Source: an uncultured SAR86 cluster bacterium (GTDB lineage Bacteria; Pseudomonadota; Gammaproteobacteria; Magnimaribacterales; D2472). Taken from it: 64,000 nt of DNA. The notes below the pieces were generated by a model, which saw nothing but the letters and a program-made list of their open reading frames with translations, made no database searches and was not told the origin of the DNA. How positions within the stretch are numbered: the stretch's first letter is position 1; each line of letters begins with the position of its first letter. This document shows, one piece after another, positions 17,410 to 26,587 of the stretch. The stretch covers positions 1 through 64,000 of the forward strand of contig CACHRR010000003.1 in assembly GCA_902582355.1 (NCBI GenBank), read 5' to 3'. The translations under genes were made by a program, and so were the position numbers.

Positions 17410-18519
17410 ATGACAGAACCTATATGCAAAGTAGCAGATATAATTTACGTAAGATTTCAACTTAAAGAATTTGAAGCACAAAAAAAATATCTTCATCATT
17501 TTGGGATGATGTTAGCTCATGAGGATGAAAATAGTATATTTTTTAGAGGAACTGGAACATCCCCTTATATTTATGTGGCGACAAAGGGTGATGAAAACAA
17601 ATACATTGGAACAGCTTATAAAGCAAATGATTTTTCTGACTTAGAGGCATTATCAAGAGAATTTAATGTAGATATTGTTGAAAATAATGATCCAGGTGGT
17701 GGCAATAAAGTAACCTTAACTGATCCAGATGGTATTGAGGTTGAAATATGTCATGGTATGACTCCTGCTGAACCTGTTGCAGTAGTATCTAAAGTCTTAA
17801 ATACTGGTCAAGCTAAAATTAGAGAAAAAAATGTTGTTCAAAGATTTGGTAATGCAGCTGATGAATGGCAACTTAAAGATGATAAATGGGTATATGAATT
17901 GTCATCTAAAGTTAAGCGATTAGGACATACTGCAATAAATTGTAGAGATCCAAAGGCATCAGTTGATTGGTATGCAAACGTAATTGGTTTCCTTGTAAGT
18001 GATAACTTAGTTGCTCCTGATGGAAATAGTATGGGTGCTTTTATGAGATGTAATCAAGGGGATAAACCTGTTGATCATCATACAATCAATAATATTGCTT
18101 TACCTGGAGATAATTATCCAGGAGCTTACGGGCATGCAGGATATGAAGTTTCAGACTCAGTTGATGATCTAATGGCTGGTCACTATCATTTAAAAACCAA
18201 TGGTGAATACTATCATGAATGGGGTATTGGTAGACATCTCCTTGGTAGTCAAATGTATGATTACTGGAGAGATCCACATGGATTTACACATGAACATTGG
18301 ACAGATGGCGATTTAATAGATGCTAGTGTTCCTTCCAATGATGTAAGTCTATTTGAATTTGGAAAAGCCCAATACGGGCCACCACCTCCAGCAACATTTG
18401 GTCATACTATGCCAGTTGAAGAAGTTGATAAAGTTCGTGCTCAAGTGCCTGATCTATATGAAGGTGTTTTAAAAGATCTTGCTAAAATGGAAAAAGAAAT
18501 GCAGAAAACTAATGATTGA
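17410..18519 (+). CDS. Two-domain VOC-fold extradiol ring-cleavage dioxygenase
   Basis: Type I extradiol dioxygenases use Fe(II) to open catechols next to the hydroxyls. The 369 residues hold two vicinal-oxygen-chelate domains (about 8-120 and 170-300). Candidate metal ligands lie in the second: H173 in KRLGHTAIN, H223/H224 in VDHHTINN, and E295 in GFTHEHW, the His-His-Glu set of BphC-type enzymes; GHAGYEV (about 241-247) matches the active-site His region. A 65-residue Pro-rich tail (YGPPPPATFG) follows, close to that of 2,3-dihydroxybiphenyl dioxygenase-like proteins. Shine-Dalgarno AAGGAG lies just upstream. Its end overlaps the nitroreductase start by eight bases. Substrate unknown; gluconolactonase or glyoxalase functions are less likely. 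Confidence 0.85.
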   Translation: MTEPICKVADIIYVRFQLKEFEAQKKYLHHFGMMLAHEDENSIFFRGTGTSPYIYVATKGDENKYIGTAYKANDFSDLEALSREFNVDIVENNDPGGGNKVTLTDPDGIEVEICHGMTPAEPVAVVSKVLNTGQAKIREKNVVQRFGNAADEWQLKDDKWVYELSSKVKRLGHTAINCRDPKASVDWYANVIGFLVSDNLVAPDGNSMGAFMRCNQGDKPVDHHTINNIALPGDNYPGAYGHAGYEVSDSVDDLMAGHYHLKTNGEYYHEWGIGRHLLGSQMYDYWRDPHGFTHEHWTDGDLIDASVPSNDVSLFEFGKAQYGPPPPATFGHTMPVEEVDKVRAQVPDLYEGVLKDLAKMEKEMQKTND

Positions 18520-19174
18520 ATTTACTGAAGAACAAAAAAAGGCAATTTCTGATGCTCAAGAAAAATTTTCAAGTATAAAAGATAATCCAGATTTATTGAC
18601 TGAATCTCAATTAGATCTTCTTTTTGGTCAGGCAAGAAGTATGAATGGCTGGAAAGACAAAGGTATAAGTGATGAGATGCTTCATAGTTTATATGAATTG
18701 GTTAAGATGGGACCCACCAGCACAAATTCCTGTCCTGCTAGATTTGTTTTCATTAAAAGCTCTGAAATGAAAGAAAAAATTAAAGATGCTCTTTTACCAA
18801 ATAATGTTGAAAAATGTATGACCGCACCAGTAATTACAATAATTGGATACGATTTAGATTTTTCTGATTATATGGGTAAATTATTTCCTCATATGGATGT
18901 TGCCCCAATGTATAAAGGTAATAGTGATATGAACTTTGCTACAGCTTTTAGGAACGGATCACTTCAAGGAGCCTACTTAATGATTATAGCTCGTGCAATG
19001 GGTCTTGATTGTGGTCCCATGTCAGGATTTAATAATGAGCTAGTTGATGAATTATTTTTTAAAGATACGAATATTAAATCAAATTTCTTATGTTGTTTAG
19101 GATATGGTGATCCTTCAAAGATATTTTTTAGATTACCAAGACTTGATTTTGATGAAGTTTGTGAGATTATTTAA
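18512..19174 (+). CDS. RutE/HadB-like nitroreductase family flavoprotein
   Basis: FMN/NAD(P)H oxidoreductase, 220 residues. LFGQARSMNGWKD (about 36-48), VKMGPTSTNSCPARFVF and GLDCGPMSGFNNELVDE closely follow RutE, the putative malonic-semialdehyde reductase of pyrimidine breakdown. ATG 18512 lies inside the end of the dioxygenase gene; an earlier TTG is unlikely. In this operon it might reduce a semialdehyde or quinone arising from ring cleavage (inference). No other rut gene is nearby, so a pyrimidine role is not supported. Its stop shares TTAA with the convergent GST gene. Confidence 0.88.
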   Translation: MIEFTEEQKKAISDAQEKFSSIKDNPDLLTESQLDLLFGQARSMNGWKDKGISDEMLHSLYELVKMGPTSTNSCPARFVFIKSSEMKEKIKDALLPNNVEKCMTAPVITIIGYDLDFSDYMGKLFPHMDVAPMYKGNSDMNFATAFRNGSLQGAYLMIIARAMGLDCGPMSGFNNELVDELFFKDTNIKSNFLCCLGYGDPSKIFFRLPRLDFDEVCEII

Positions 19175-20028
19175 TTAAAATCAACTAAATCAGTTACATA
19201 TTTCTTTCTAAGCTTATAAATTATTTTTAATATTTTGCTTGTGATTAAAAGTGGCAAGTCTATATTTATTTCTTTAGAAAAATTACTATTGTTATTTAAT
19301 TTATCAAACCATTTTTTTACATTTTTATATTTATATATTGGTATGCCTGAAGTTAATAATCTTTTAGTTGATACATACCAAGCAAGATCAACAACTGTAA
19401 AGTTATTTCCTTTTAAATAAGTTTGATTTGCAAGAATTTTATTAAATTCTTGATAAACTTTTTTAAATTTAGTTGCTGATTTAATTACTTCTTCATCAGT
19501 AATCCCATATTTGTAGTGATTCTTCCAAAAAGTAATTTCTTTATTTTTATGTGCATCTGGTAAGCCTTGAATGGTTCCCTTGGATTTTTCCTTCTTAGAC
19601 AGCATGTCAGGAGTCTTTTTACCTAAAGAATGAGGAATTATATATCTAAATGTTAATCTTCTTAGATCATGATGAAGACTATCTTCAAATTCAAGATCAT
19701 TAATTATTTCATCTATCATATGGACTGGAAATAATCTCTTTTCACTAAAAATTCCGTCTAAATATCTCATAATTTCATTACTTTCTATATGTACTTCTCC
19801 ATCGTGAACAAGTGTTGGAACAAGTCCCCTTGGATTTATTCCTAAAAACCACTCGGAGAATTGTTCTTGTTTTATTAAATTAATAATATGTGAATTCCAT
19901 TCTATATTTTTTATATTAAAAAAAATTCTTAATTTTTGTGAACATGCTGAACCACTAAAATGTAAAAGATGTATACCTTTCCAATCAAGGATTTCTTTAG
20001 TTGAAATATCAGATTTATTTAATTTCAT
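19171..20028 (-). CDS. Glutathione S-transferase family protein, beta-etherase-like N-terminus
   Basis: A 285-residue GST-fold protein. The thioredoxin-like domain (about 17-95) has HFSGSACSQKLRIFF with Ser/Cys at the active-site turn, INPRGLVPTLVHDG and ESNEIMRYLD. The INPRG-VP pattern resembles the Lig-type GSTs that cleave aryl ethers, but the family is broad and this is only a resemblance. The helical C-terminal domain has VVDLAWYVSTKRL. It is the last gene of the leftward operon FAD monooxygenase - tetR - GST, following tetR with no gap. Confidence 0.85.
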   Translation of the reverse strand: MKLNKSDISTKEILDWKGIHLLHFSGSACSQKLRIFFNIKNIEWNSHIINLIKQEQFSEWFLGINPRGLVPTLVHDGEVHIESNEIMRYLDGIFSEKRLFPVHMIDEIINDLEFEDSLHHDLRRLTFRYIIPHSLGKKTPDMLSKKEKSKGTIQGLPDAHKNKEITFWKNHYKYGITDEEVIKSATKFKKVYQEFNKILANQTYLKGNNFTVVDLAWYVSTKRLLTSGIPIYKYKNVKKWFDKLNNNSNFSKEINIDLPLLITSKILKIIYKLRKKYVTDLVDFN

Positions 20029-20616
20029 TTATTTACTAAGTACTTTATTAATTCCATGTTCTCTAACTTCATAAAAGTATTCCATAAAAACTTTTTTATC
20101 TTTTGCAGTCATTTCAAGTACCTCATTAATATATTCTTCCATAGCAGATAATCCAAATTCAACAACCATGGCTATTGCAATTGCAGATTTCATTTCTGAT
20201 GTTGGTTTATTTTGATTCTTTAACTTTGTCAATTGATTCAATGTTTCTCTAGACATAGATAATCCAGAGTCAATTTGAACTCTAACCAAGTACATTTGAT
20301 CGTCTAAAACAGCTCTAATTATTGCTTTGAAATAGTCTTCAGTAATTGATGATAGTGGTTCATCACCAAGATTGGTTGGAGATATATGTCTTCTCTCTAA
20401 TTGTTGAACATGCTCAAAAGCAAGTTGTTTGTATGTAGCTATTAATAGACCTTTCTTACCGCCAAAATAATGATGTATTTGCGCATGATTAACTCCAGCA
20501 TGATCTGCAATATCTCTAATTGTTAACTGGTTAGGCCCAACAGAACTGACCAAAAATGCTGCTGAATCTATTAAACGTTTTTCAACATTTTTTCTTCCTC
20601 TATGATTATTACTCAT
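20029..20616 (-). CDS. TetR family transcriptional regulator
   Basis: One-component repressor, 195 residues. The N-terminal HTH domain is clear: LTIRDIADHAGVNHAQIHHYF near 34-54, followed by GGKKGLLIATYK. The helical C-terminal ligand domain is not assignable. It lies between the MhpA-like monooxygenase (11 bases upstream) and a GST on the same strand, so it is expressed with the genes it probably controls. The operator-like repeats at 13921 and 22227 are plausible targets (inference), which would make it an autoregulated local regulator responding to a pathway substrate. Confidence 0.93.
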   Translation of the reverse strand: MSNNHRGRKNVEKRLIDSAAFLVSSVGPNQLTIRDIADHAGVNHAQIHHYFGGKKGLLIATYKQLAFEHVQQLERRHISPTNLGDEPLSSITEDYFKAIIRAVLDDQMYLVRVQIDSGLSMSRETLNQLTKLKNQNKPTSEMKSAIAIAMVVEFGLSAMEEYINEVLEMTAKDKKVFMEYFYEVREHGINKVLSK

Positions 20617-20627
20617 CTGGCTTTAAC

Positions 20628-22196
20628 TTATATTAATTCATCAATTAATTTATGTGTAAGTTTATCAATGTCATTGACAACGTTCTCATGTCCAACACAT
20701 CCATAAATATGTTGATCTGGTCTATATATTGTCGCAGCAATATTGTTTTCTGTTGACCATCTAGAAATTTTTTTATCTTTATTAAATTCATGGTCTTCAT
20801 CTATAAGATATATATGATCTTTAAATATTTTTGATGAATCTAATTTTTTAATTTCATCATATATATTATTAGTATTATCAAATACTAAGATCCCAAAGTT
20901 ATTACCAAGAAATTGATCAAATAGCTTGTTTTCAACTTTAATATTAAGAGAAGGGTGAGGAATAATCACACCATTAACATCATTAGGAAATAATTCTTTA
21001 TCAATTATTCCATTTTTAATCTTCCATGGTTTTTGAAATTTTAATGGTCTTAGAAGCCTTGGTATATAGCTGGCAATATTTAGGTAAATATCTCTTAAAG
21101 TTGCTGTAAACCAATCTTGGCTTCCAATTATATCACCTTGTTTCATTGCACCTTTTATTACAAAATCTACAATTCCTTTTCTTTCCACTGTATAAGTATC
21201 TAAGATTTTTTTGTTAAAAGTATTATTAATCACTCCAGATAATTTCCAACATAAGTTATATGAATCTTTTATGCCTTGGCATAGGCCTTGACCTAAAAAT
21301 GGTGGCATTTGATGAGCAGCATCACCTAAAAGATAGCAATTATTAAATCTAAAATTATTAGCTAATAGGCCATGAAATGTATAAGCACTAGATCGTAATA
21401 ATTTTCCACTATGCAACGGAATTTCTGGATTTAACCTCCAAAGATGTGGCTGCATCATTTTACGAATATTTTTCTCATCTTCTAATGTCTCTAAATTATC
21501 ATCAGAATTAACTTTAAATTCCCATCTAACATGTTGTCCTGTTATCGGAACAATTGTTGTTGGTCTTTTGTAGTCACATATCTGATATCTGTCTGTATTT
21601 ATTTTATATTTATCATCCACCTGATAATCTACAACAACCCAATCTTGGTCACATTTATAGTCAAAAGATTCTATATTTAATGCCTTCCTTACAAAACTAT
21701 TAGCGCCATCGCATGCTAAAACATAATCACAAGTGACATATTCTTCTTCGTTATTTGTATTTAATAAAATTAAGTTGTTAATGGATTGTCGTGCTTCTAT
21801 ATCAGTTAACTTATAGCCAAGTTTTATATCAATATTTTTATGTTTAATAGCTTCACTTCTTAAAAATCTTTCAAATATAGGCTGATTAAAGAAAACACTT
21901 TCATCATAACCATTAATTGGTTCATCTAGCTTAAGATTGATATTAACAATTGACTTGCCTTTATTATTTAAAAAATTTATCCCTTCCATTGGATGAATTA
22001 TCTTTGAAATTTCATCCATAAAACCCATTGATTGAAATATTCTTTGAGTTTGTCCATCAAAATGAACAGCTCTTGGAATATCCCAAATTTCCTCTTTTGG
22101 CTCTATAACAATAGTACTAAAACCTTTTTGTCCAAATAAATTTGCAGTTACAGCTCCGACTGGGCCATAACCAATTATTGCAATATCATAGTGCAT
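20628..22196 (-). CDS. MhpA-like FAD-dependent aromatic monooxygenase
   Basis: Class A flavin monooxygenases hydroxylate phenolic rings using NAD(P)H and O2. The 522-residue protein shows the FAD dinucleotide motif G9-Y-G-P-V-G14, the DG motif ACDGANSFVRK (161-171), and the second FAD motif GDAAHQMPPFLGQGL (291-305). WDIPRAVHFDGQT after the first motif and the overall length match 3-(3-hydroxyphenyl)propionate hydroxylase relatives, which convert a phenol to a catechol. The gene leads the leftward operon with tetR and a GST. An extradiol dioxygenase able to cut such a catechol lies 2.1 kb away. True substrate not determinable. Confidence 0.92.
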   Translation of the reverse strand: MHYDIAIIGYGPVGAVTANLFGQKGFSTIVIEPKEEIWDIPRAVHFDGQTQRIFQSMGFMDEISKIIHPMEGINFLNNKGKSIVNINLKLDEPINGYDESVFFNQPIFERFLRSEAIKHKNIDIKLGYKLTDIEARQSINNLILLNTNNEEEYVTCDYVLACDGANSFVRKALNIESFDYKCDQDWVVVDYQVDDKYKINTDRYQICDYKRPTTIVPITGQHVRWEFKVNSDDNLETLEDEKNIRKMMQPHLWRLNPEIPLHSGKLLRSSAYTFHGLLANNFRFNNCYLLGDAAHQMPPFLGQGLCQGIKDSYNLCWKLSGVINNTFNKKILDTYTVERKGIVDFVIKGAMKQGDIIGSQDWFTATLRDIYLNIASYIPRLLRPLKFQKPWKIKNGIIDKELFPNDVNGVIIPHPSLNIKVENKLFDQFLGNNFGILVFDNTNNIYDEIKKLDSSKIFKDHIYLIDEDHEFNKDKKISRWSTENNIAATIYRPDQHIYGCVGHENVVNDIDKLTHKLIDELI

Positions 22197-22225
22197 GTTT
22201 GTATTATATTTCTTGTTGATTTATT

Positions 22226-22249
22226 TTAGTCAAGTGGATAAAGTAGTCA
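22226..22249. promoter_or_regulatory. Operator-like repeats between FAD monooxygenase and mmsA
   Basis: TTAGTCAAGTG (22226-22236) is an exact copy of the word at 13920-13930. Here the second arm is degenerate (TGGATA instead of TGACTA), but a further TAGTCA half-site follows at 22244-22249. The whole lies in the 72-base gap between two divergent catabolic genes, where a repressor would control both. Confidence 0.5.
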
Positions 22250-22268
22250 ATAAATATAATTTATTATT

Positions 22269-23756
22269 ATGTATACAGTAGATAATTTTATAAACGGTAA
22301 GTCTGATTCAACTTCGTCTAAATCATCAAAAATTATAAATCCATCTTACGGAAAGGATATAGGTGAAGTTTTATATGCATCAAAAGAATCTGCTAATACA
22401 GCAATTCATGCTGCATCAGAAGCCTTTAAAACTTGGTCTAAAACTGGAATGAGTTACAGAGCTGAGTTAATTTTAAAATTTAGACAAGGAGTAATCGATA
22501 AATCCTCTGAAATTGTTGATATATGCATTAAAGAAGCAGGTAAAACTAAACCAGATGCAGAAGCAGAACTTGATCGTGCTATTCAGGCTTTGACACATGC
22601 ATCAGGTATTCAACATTTTTATCCTGCTCATATTAGTCGAAATGTTGCTGGAAATATTGATATAGCTGATATGAGATATCCAATCGGTGTTGTTGCAGGT
22701 GTAGGACCTTTTAATTTTCCAATATTAATTCCAATACTTCATAGTTCAATGGCTCTTGTTACTGGAAATACTCATATAGCTAAACCAAGCGAGAAAGTGC
22801 CATCTATATCAAGACTATATGCTGATATTTATAAAGATGTTGGATTACCAGATGGATGTTATAACGTTATTAATGGTGGTAAAGATATTGTCGAGTATAT
22901 TGTTTCACATCAAAAAGTTGATGGATTAGCATTTATTGGAAGCACTAACGCAGCAAGAAGCTTGAAATCTCTGGGTGTTAAAAATAATACCAAAGTACAA
23001 GCACTTGGCGGTGGAAAAAATCATATGATTGTTTTGCCAGATGCAGACCTTGACATGGCAGCTGATGCTGCAGTTTCAGCAAGTTTTGGTGCAGCAGGTC
23101 AAAGATGTATGGCTGTATCAGTTGTTGTTGCTGTAGGAGATATAGCAGATGAATTAGTTTCAAAAATTAAAGAAAGAATACCTAATATCAAAATGGGTGT
23201 TACAGATAATAATGATACAGAACTTGGTCCTGTTATATCAAAAGATAATAAAGATCGCATATGTTCCTTTATTGAATCTGCTGAACCTGAAGGTGCAACT
23301 GTATTAGTTGATGGAAGAAAAAAATCTGATTCACTAAATGGATGTTTTGTCGGCGCCACTTTAATTGATAATGTAAAACCCGGTATGTCTGTTTACGAAA
23401 ATGAAATTTTTGGACCCGTACTGTCATTTGTAAGAGCAAAAACATATGAGCAAGCAATGAATATTTTAGATAGTCATAAATTAGGGAACGGAGCTGCATT
23501 ATTTACTCGTGACGGTGGAGCTGCAAAAAAATGGGCAGATGAAGTTCAAGCTGGTTCTATTGGAATAAATGTACCAATTCCTTTACCAACATATGCACAT
23601 AGTTTTGGAGGATGGAAAGAAAGTGGATTTTCAGAAACAAAGGCTTTTGGACCCTCTTCAATAGATTTTTACACAAAGACTAAATCCATTGCAACAAAAT
23701 GGCCGGATCCAAAAAATAGTAAAGTTGACTTAGGCTTCCCAAAAAACGACAACTAA
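22269..23756 (+). CDS. mmsA: CoA-acylating methylmalonate-semialdehyde dehydrogenase
   Basis: Oxidises (methyl)malonate semialdehyde to propionyl- or acetyl-CoA with NAD and CoA. The 495-residue aldehyde dehydrogenase has the catalytic C280 in FGAAGQRCMAVS, the cofactor site FIGSTNAAR (about 222-230), and GGGKNH (247-252), where ordinary aldehyde dehydrogenases have a Glu and this CoA-acylating group has Asn. GPFNFPILIPILHSSMALV is also typical of MmsA/IolA. It is the first gene of the operon divergent from the FAD monooxygenase and is followed two bases later by an alpha/beta hydrolase. It may serve valine breakdown or the end of the local catabolic route. Confidence 0.93.
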   Translation: MYTVDNFINGKSDSTSSKSSKIINPSYGKDIGEVLYASKESANTAIHAASEAFKTWSKTGMSYRAELILKFRQGVIDKSSEIVDICIKEAGKTKPDAEAELDRAIQALTHASGIQHFYPAHISRNVAGNIDIADMRYPIGVVAGVGPFNFPILIPILHSSMALVTGNTHIAKPSEKVPSISRLYADIYKDVGLPDGCYNVINGGKDIVEYIVSHQKVDGLAFIGSTNAARSLKSLGVKNNTKVQALGGGKNHMIVLPDADLDMAADAAVSASFGAAGQRCMAVSVVVAVGDIADELVSKIKERIPNIKMGVTDNNDTELGPVISKDNKDRICSFIESAEPEGATVLVDGRKKSDSLNGCFVGATLIDNVKPGMSVYENEIFGPVLSFVRAKTYEQAMNILDSHKLGNGAALFTRDGGAAKKWADEVQAGSIGINVPIPLPTYAHSFGGWKESGFSETKAFGPSSIDFYTKTKSIATKWPDPKNSKVDLGFPKNDN

Positions 23757-23758
23757 TA

Positions 23759-25000
23759 GTGACAATTATTGGTAAATATATTGCATATTTTATATTTATC
23801 TTTATAGACTTATATATATATATAAAAATTTTTTTTCGTGAATATTTCTTTTACTCTCCAAAGATAAATAATATTGGATTTATTAAAAGATTTATAAATA
23901 TAGATGGACAAAATCATAAAATCTATGAATTTGGAAACATTAATGCATCAGATCAAAATACTTTACTCTTAATTGGTGGTATTCCAACAGATCCTATGGA
24001 CTCAATGACATGGTTAGCCAATGAAATATATTTAATTAACAAGAATTTGAGAGTCATCATTTTGAACATGCCATATTATGAAAAAAATTTTAGTATAGAT
24101 GCTGAAAATGAATACGCTATTTCAAATGGAAGAGATTTAATTACAGATAAAGTTATTGACTTTTCTGCTACAAGGGTTGATTGTAAATTTTCTCATGAAA
24201 ATCAAGGAAAAAAAATTAAACATTTTCTAGAAGCTTTAAATATTAACTCTTGCCATCTAGTAGGGCATGATAGGGGGGCTGTAATATTAGAATATTTTGC
24301 AATTAATTATCCTGAAAAAGTACTAAGCTTCTCTAGAGGCTCTCAGGTATGGAATTATTATGAATCAGAATGGGAGGCTCTTGCTCCAGATATTTGTGTT
24401 GGACCACCTCATTCAATTATGTCTACTTATCATCAAATTAGAATATTATTGTTTGCAGTTATTTTTTTAAAAAAACCACTAGATCTATTATCAGATACAT
24501 TTGATTTGAATGGTAAGAAAGCATTAAAAGGAACTCATTTATATGATAGATATACACACGTTAAATATAAATCACAAATATCTTATAAAAGTTACTTTTA
24601 TAAATTCAAACAGTCTCTCATTCAGGGTGGTAAGCATAGTGAGATTGATAATAGATCAAAACTTTTGGATACCAACTTTCCGATTATGCAATTTCAAGGC
24701 GAGGACGAATTTAAATATAATAAATCAGGTACTTTAATTTCAGATCAACCTTACTTTGGAAAATATAATTTATTCAGGAATGAAATTGAAGATCTTTATC
24801 CAGGTTGCGTTGGACAAGAATTTAACAAGTATCAAAGCCAATATGTTACAGAAAAGAATGCTTATAAAGAAATACAATTAAAGCCAAATGCTAGATTTTC
24901 TAAATTTTGTTTAATTCCAGATTCTGCTCACTTTAACGTAATAGAAAATCCCAATAGTTGCGCAAGTGCAATTGTAGATTTTATTGAAAAAATTAACTAG
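23759..25000 (+). CDS. Membrane-anchored alpha/beta hydrolase with Asp nucleophile
   Basis: A 413-residue alpha/beta hydrolase. The GTG start two bases after mmsA gives an N-terminal membrane helix (about 6-27). The nucleophile elbow is LVGHDRGAV with D171, as in epoxide hydrolases and haloalkane dehalogenases, not the Ser of esterases; the probable catalytic His is in PDSAHFNVIEN near 395. GGIPTDP near 73-79 is the oxyanion region. It lacks the Trp following Asp that haloalkane dehalogenases use to bind halide, so an epoxide hydrolase or another C-X hydrolase is more likely. Its stop overlaps the convergent sulfatase gene by eight bases. Confidence 0.83.
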   Translation: MTIIGKYIAYFIFIFIDLYIYIKIFFREYFFYSPKINNIGFIKRFINIDGQNHKIYEFGNINASDQNTLLLIGGIPTDPMDSMTWLANEIYLINKNLRVIILNMPYYEKNFSIDAENEYAISNGRDLITDKVIDFSATRVDCKFSHENQGKKIKHFLEALNINSCHLVGHDRGAVILEYFAINYPEKVLSFSRGSQVWNYYESEWEALAPDICVGPPHSIMSTYHQIRILLFAVIFLKKPLDLLSDTFDLNGKKALKGTHLYDRYTHVKYKSQISYKSYFYKFKQSLIQGGKHSEIDNRSKLLDTNFPIMQFQGEDEFKYNKSGTLISDQPYFGKYNLFRNEIEDLYPGCVGQEFNKYQSQYVTEKNAYKEIQLKPNARFSKFCLIPDSAHFNVIENPNSCASAIVDFIEKIN

Positions 25001-26555
25001 ATTTTAAAAAAAATCTTATAAATAAACCAAATAATACAATGGCCAAAATAGTCATAATAACTATTTCTTTATATGCCAAAATCATAATCCATATAAATAA
25101 CACTGAATTAATAAAAGGTGAGGGCGGTTCCTTTAGTTCATAATCTCTATCTAGCCAGGGATTTCCAATAAACCTAGTTTCTTCTGTAAATCTATCTCCC
25201 CATAAAAACATCATTACAGGATCAATTTTTGGCGGATTCATCCAAAGAGTCTGATTATCTATTGTGTTTTTCATTTCATTAAATACTTCTTTATATTGTT
25301 GGGATAAGTCTTGTGTTTCATATGGATCATTTAATATATCGTAAAGTTCATATGTTTTAGGACCATTTGCCTGTATATTTTGACTGTAGAATAGTTTCCA
25401 TTTTCCATTAAAAAGAGCTCTTTCGTCAGTTATAACTATATTGCCAGTGTGTACATTTATTGGTTCCTTAATATCATTATTGAGTAAATCATTCCATCGA
25501 TCGACACCTGTAAAAGGTGTGTCATTTAGTTCAATAGAGACTGCTGATAAAAGTGTTGGTAATAGATCTTGTGCGAAGAAAAATTGATCAGATTTTCCTC
25601 CCTCGAGGACGCCTTTCCAATAAATTACAGCAGGAACTCTAATACCTCCTTCATATGCTGAAAGTTTACTACCTCTTAATTTTCCTGAACTACCTCTTGC
25701 AGATAAAAGATCAGGAGCTATAACTTTTGCTATTGGATCAACGTCAAAAACAGGACCATTATCACTAAAAAATATAATAATTGTTTCCTCAAGAAGATTT
25801 GAATCTTCAATAGCATTAATAATTTTTCCAATTTCTCTATCTAAAGAAAAAATATTAGCGGCATATTTTTTATCGTAATCATTATCTATATTTTCAAACA
25901 ATTCAATATCACTTACCTCAGCCTGAATTGGCGTATGAGGTGCATTAAAAGCAACATATAAAAAAAGTGGTGCAGATGTATCTTTATTCTCAATTATTCT
26001 TACAGCCTCATTTGCAATTAAAGTAGTTGAATAACCATCTTCATATAAAACTTCTCCGTTTCTATGCCAATCTAATCTTCCTGAAAAACCATGATCAAAG
26101 TAACCAATACCTCCCATAAGATGTCCATAAGTTGAATCAAAACCTCTATTTATTGGTAAGAAAGCTTCTTCGGACATACCTAAGTGCCATTTTCCTGACA
26201 AAGCTGTAATATATCCTGCGTCTTTTAAAAATTCCGGCATAATTTTGTGCTCAAGTGGCATTCCAAATGATTCAACTCTTGGATTAGCAAAGGGGCGAAC
26301 AACTCCATTTGCAAAGTTGTTAATGCCTGTAAGCATAGATGCTCTTGTAGGGCTACATGAAGGATCAGCATAAAATCTATTCATCTCTAAACCTTTTGAG
26401 ACCAAACTATCAATATTAGGTGTTGGAATCGTGCCACCATGATATGAAACATCACCCCAACCAAGATCATCTGTTAATATAATTACTATATTAGGTTTTG
26501 AATTTAAAGTTGTAATATTGGATATTAAAACAAAAAAGATAAAGATAAATTTCAT
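24993..26555 (-). CDS. Type I (formylglycine) sulfatase, exported
   Basis: Hydrolyses sulfate esters with a formylglycine made from cysteine. I chose the start at 26555, which gives a clean signal peptide (about 1-18, MKFIFIFFVLISN...) and 520 residues; an in-frame ATG at 26600 would add 15 residues and overlap the divergent gene. Metal-binding NIVIILTDDLGWGD follows (D29, D30), then the modification site C67-S-P-T-R71 in CSPTRASMLTG, and GKWHLGM and SDNGP further on. A C-terminal hydrophobic segment (about 493-515) may anchor it. No maturase gene is in the window. Substrate unknown, arylsulfatase-like. Confidence 0.93.
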   Translation of the reverse strand: MKFIFIFFVLISNITTLNSKPNIVIILTDDLGWGDVSYHGGTIPTPNIDSLVSKGLEMNRFYADPSCSPTRASMLTGINNFANGVVRPFANPRVESFGMPLEHKIMPEFLKDAGYITALSGKWHLGMSEEAFLPINRGFDSTYGHLMGGIGYFDHGFSGRLDWHRNGEVLYEDGYSTTLIANEAVRIIENKDTSAPLFLYVAFNAPHTPIQAEVSDIELFENIDNDYDKKYAANIFSLDREIGKIINAIEDSNLLEETIIIFFSDNGPVFDVDPIAKVIAPDLLSARGSSGKLRGSKLSAYEGGIRVPAVIYWKGVLEGGKSDQFFFAQDLLPTLLSAVSIELNDTPFTGVDRWNDLLNNDIKEPINVHTGNIVITDERALFNGKWKLFYSQNIQANGPKTYELYDILNDPYETQDLSQQYKEVFNEMKNTIDNQTLWMNPPKIDPVMMFLWGDRFTEETRFIGNPWLDRDYELKEPPSPFINSVLFIWIMILAYKEIVIMTILAIVLFGLFIRFFLKSS

Positions 26556-26587
26556 ATACAATATTATATAAAAATATTCGGTATAAA

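Noticed and set aside
23099-23499. Long open frames on the minus strand inside mmsA
   Set aside because: They are antisense to a strongly conserved aldehyde dehydrogenase, have low-complexity Gln/His/Leu content and no family resemblance.
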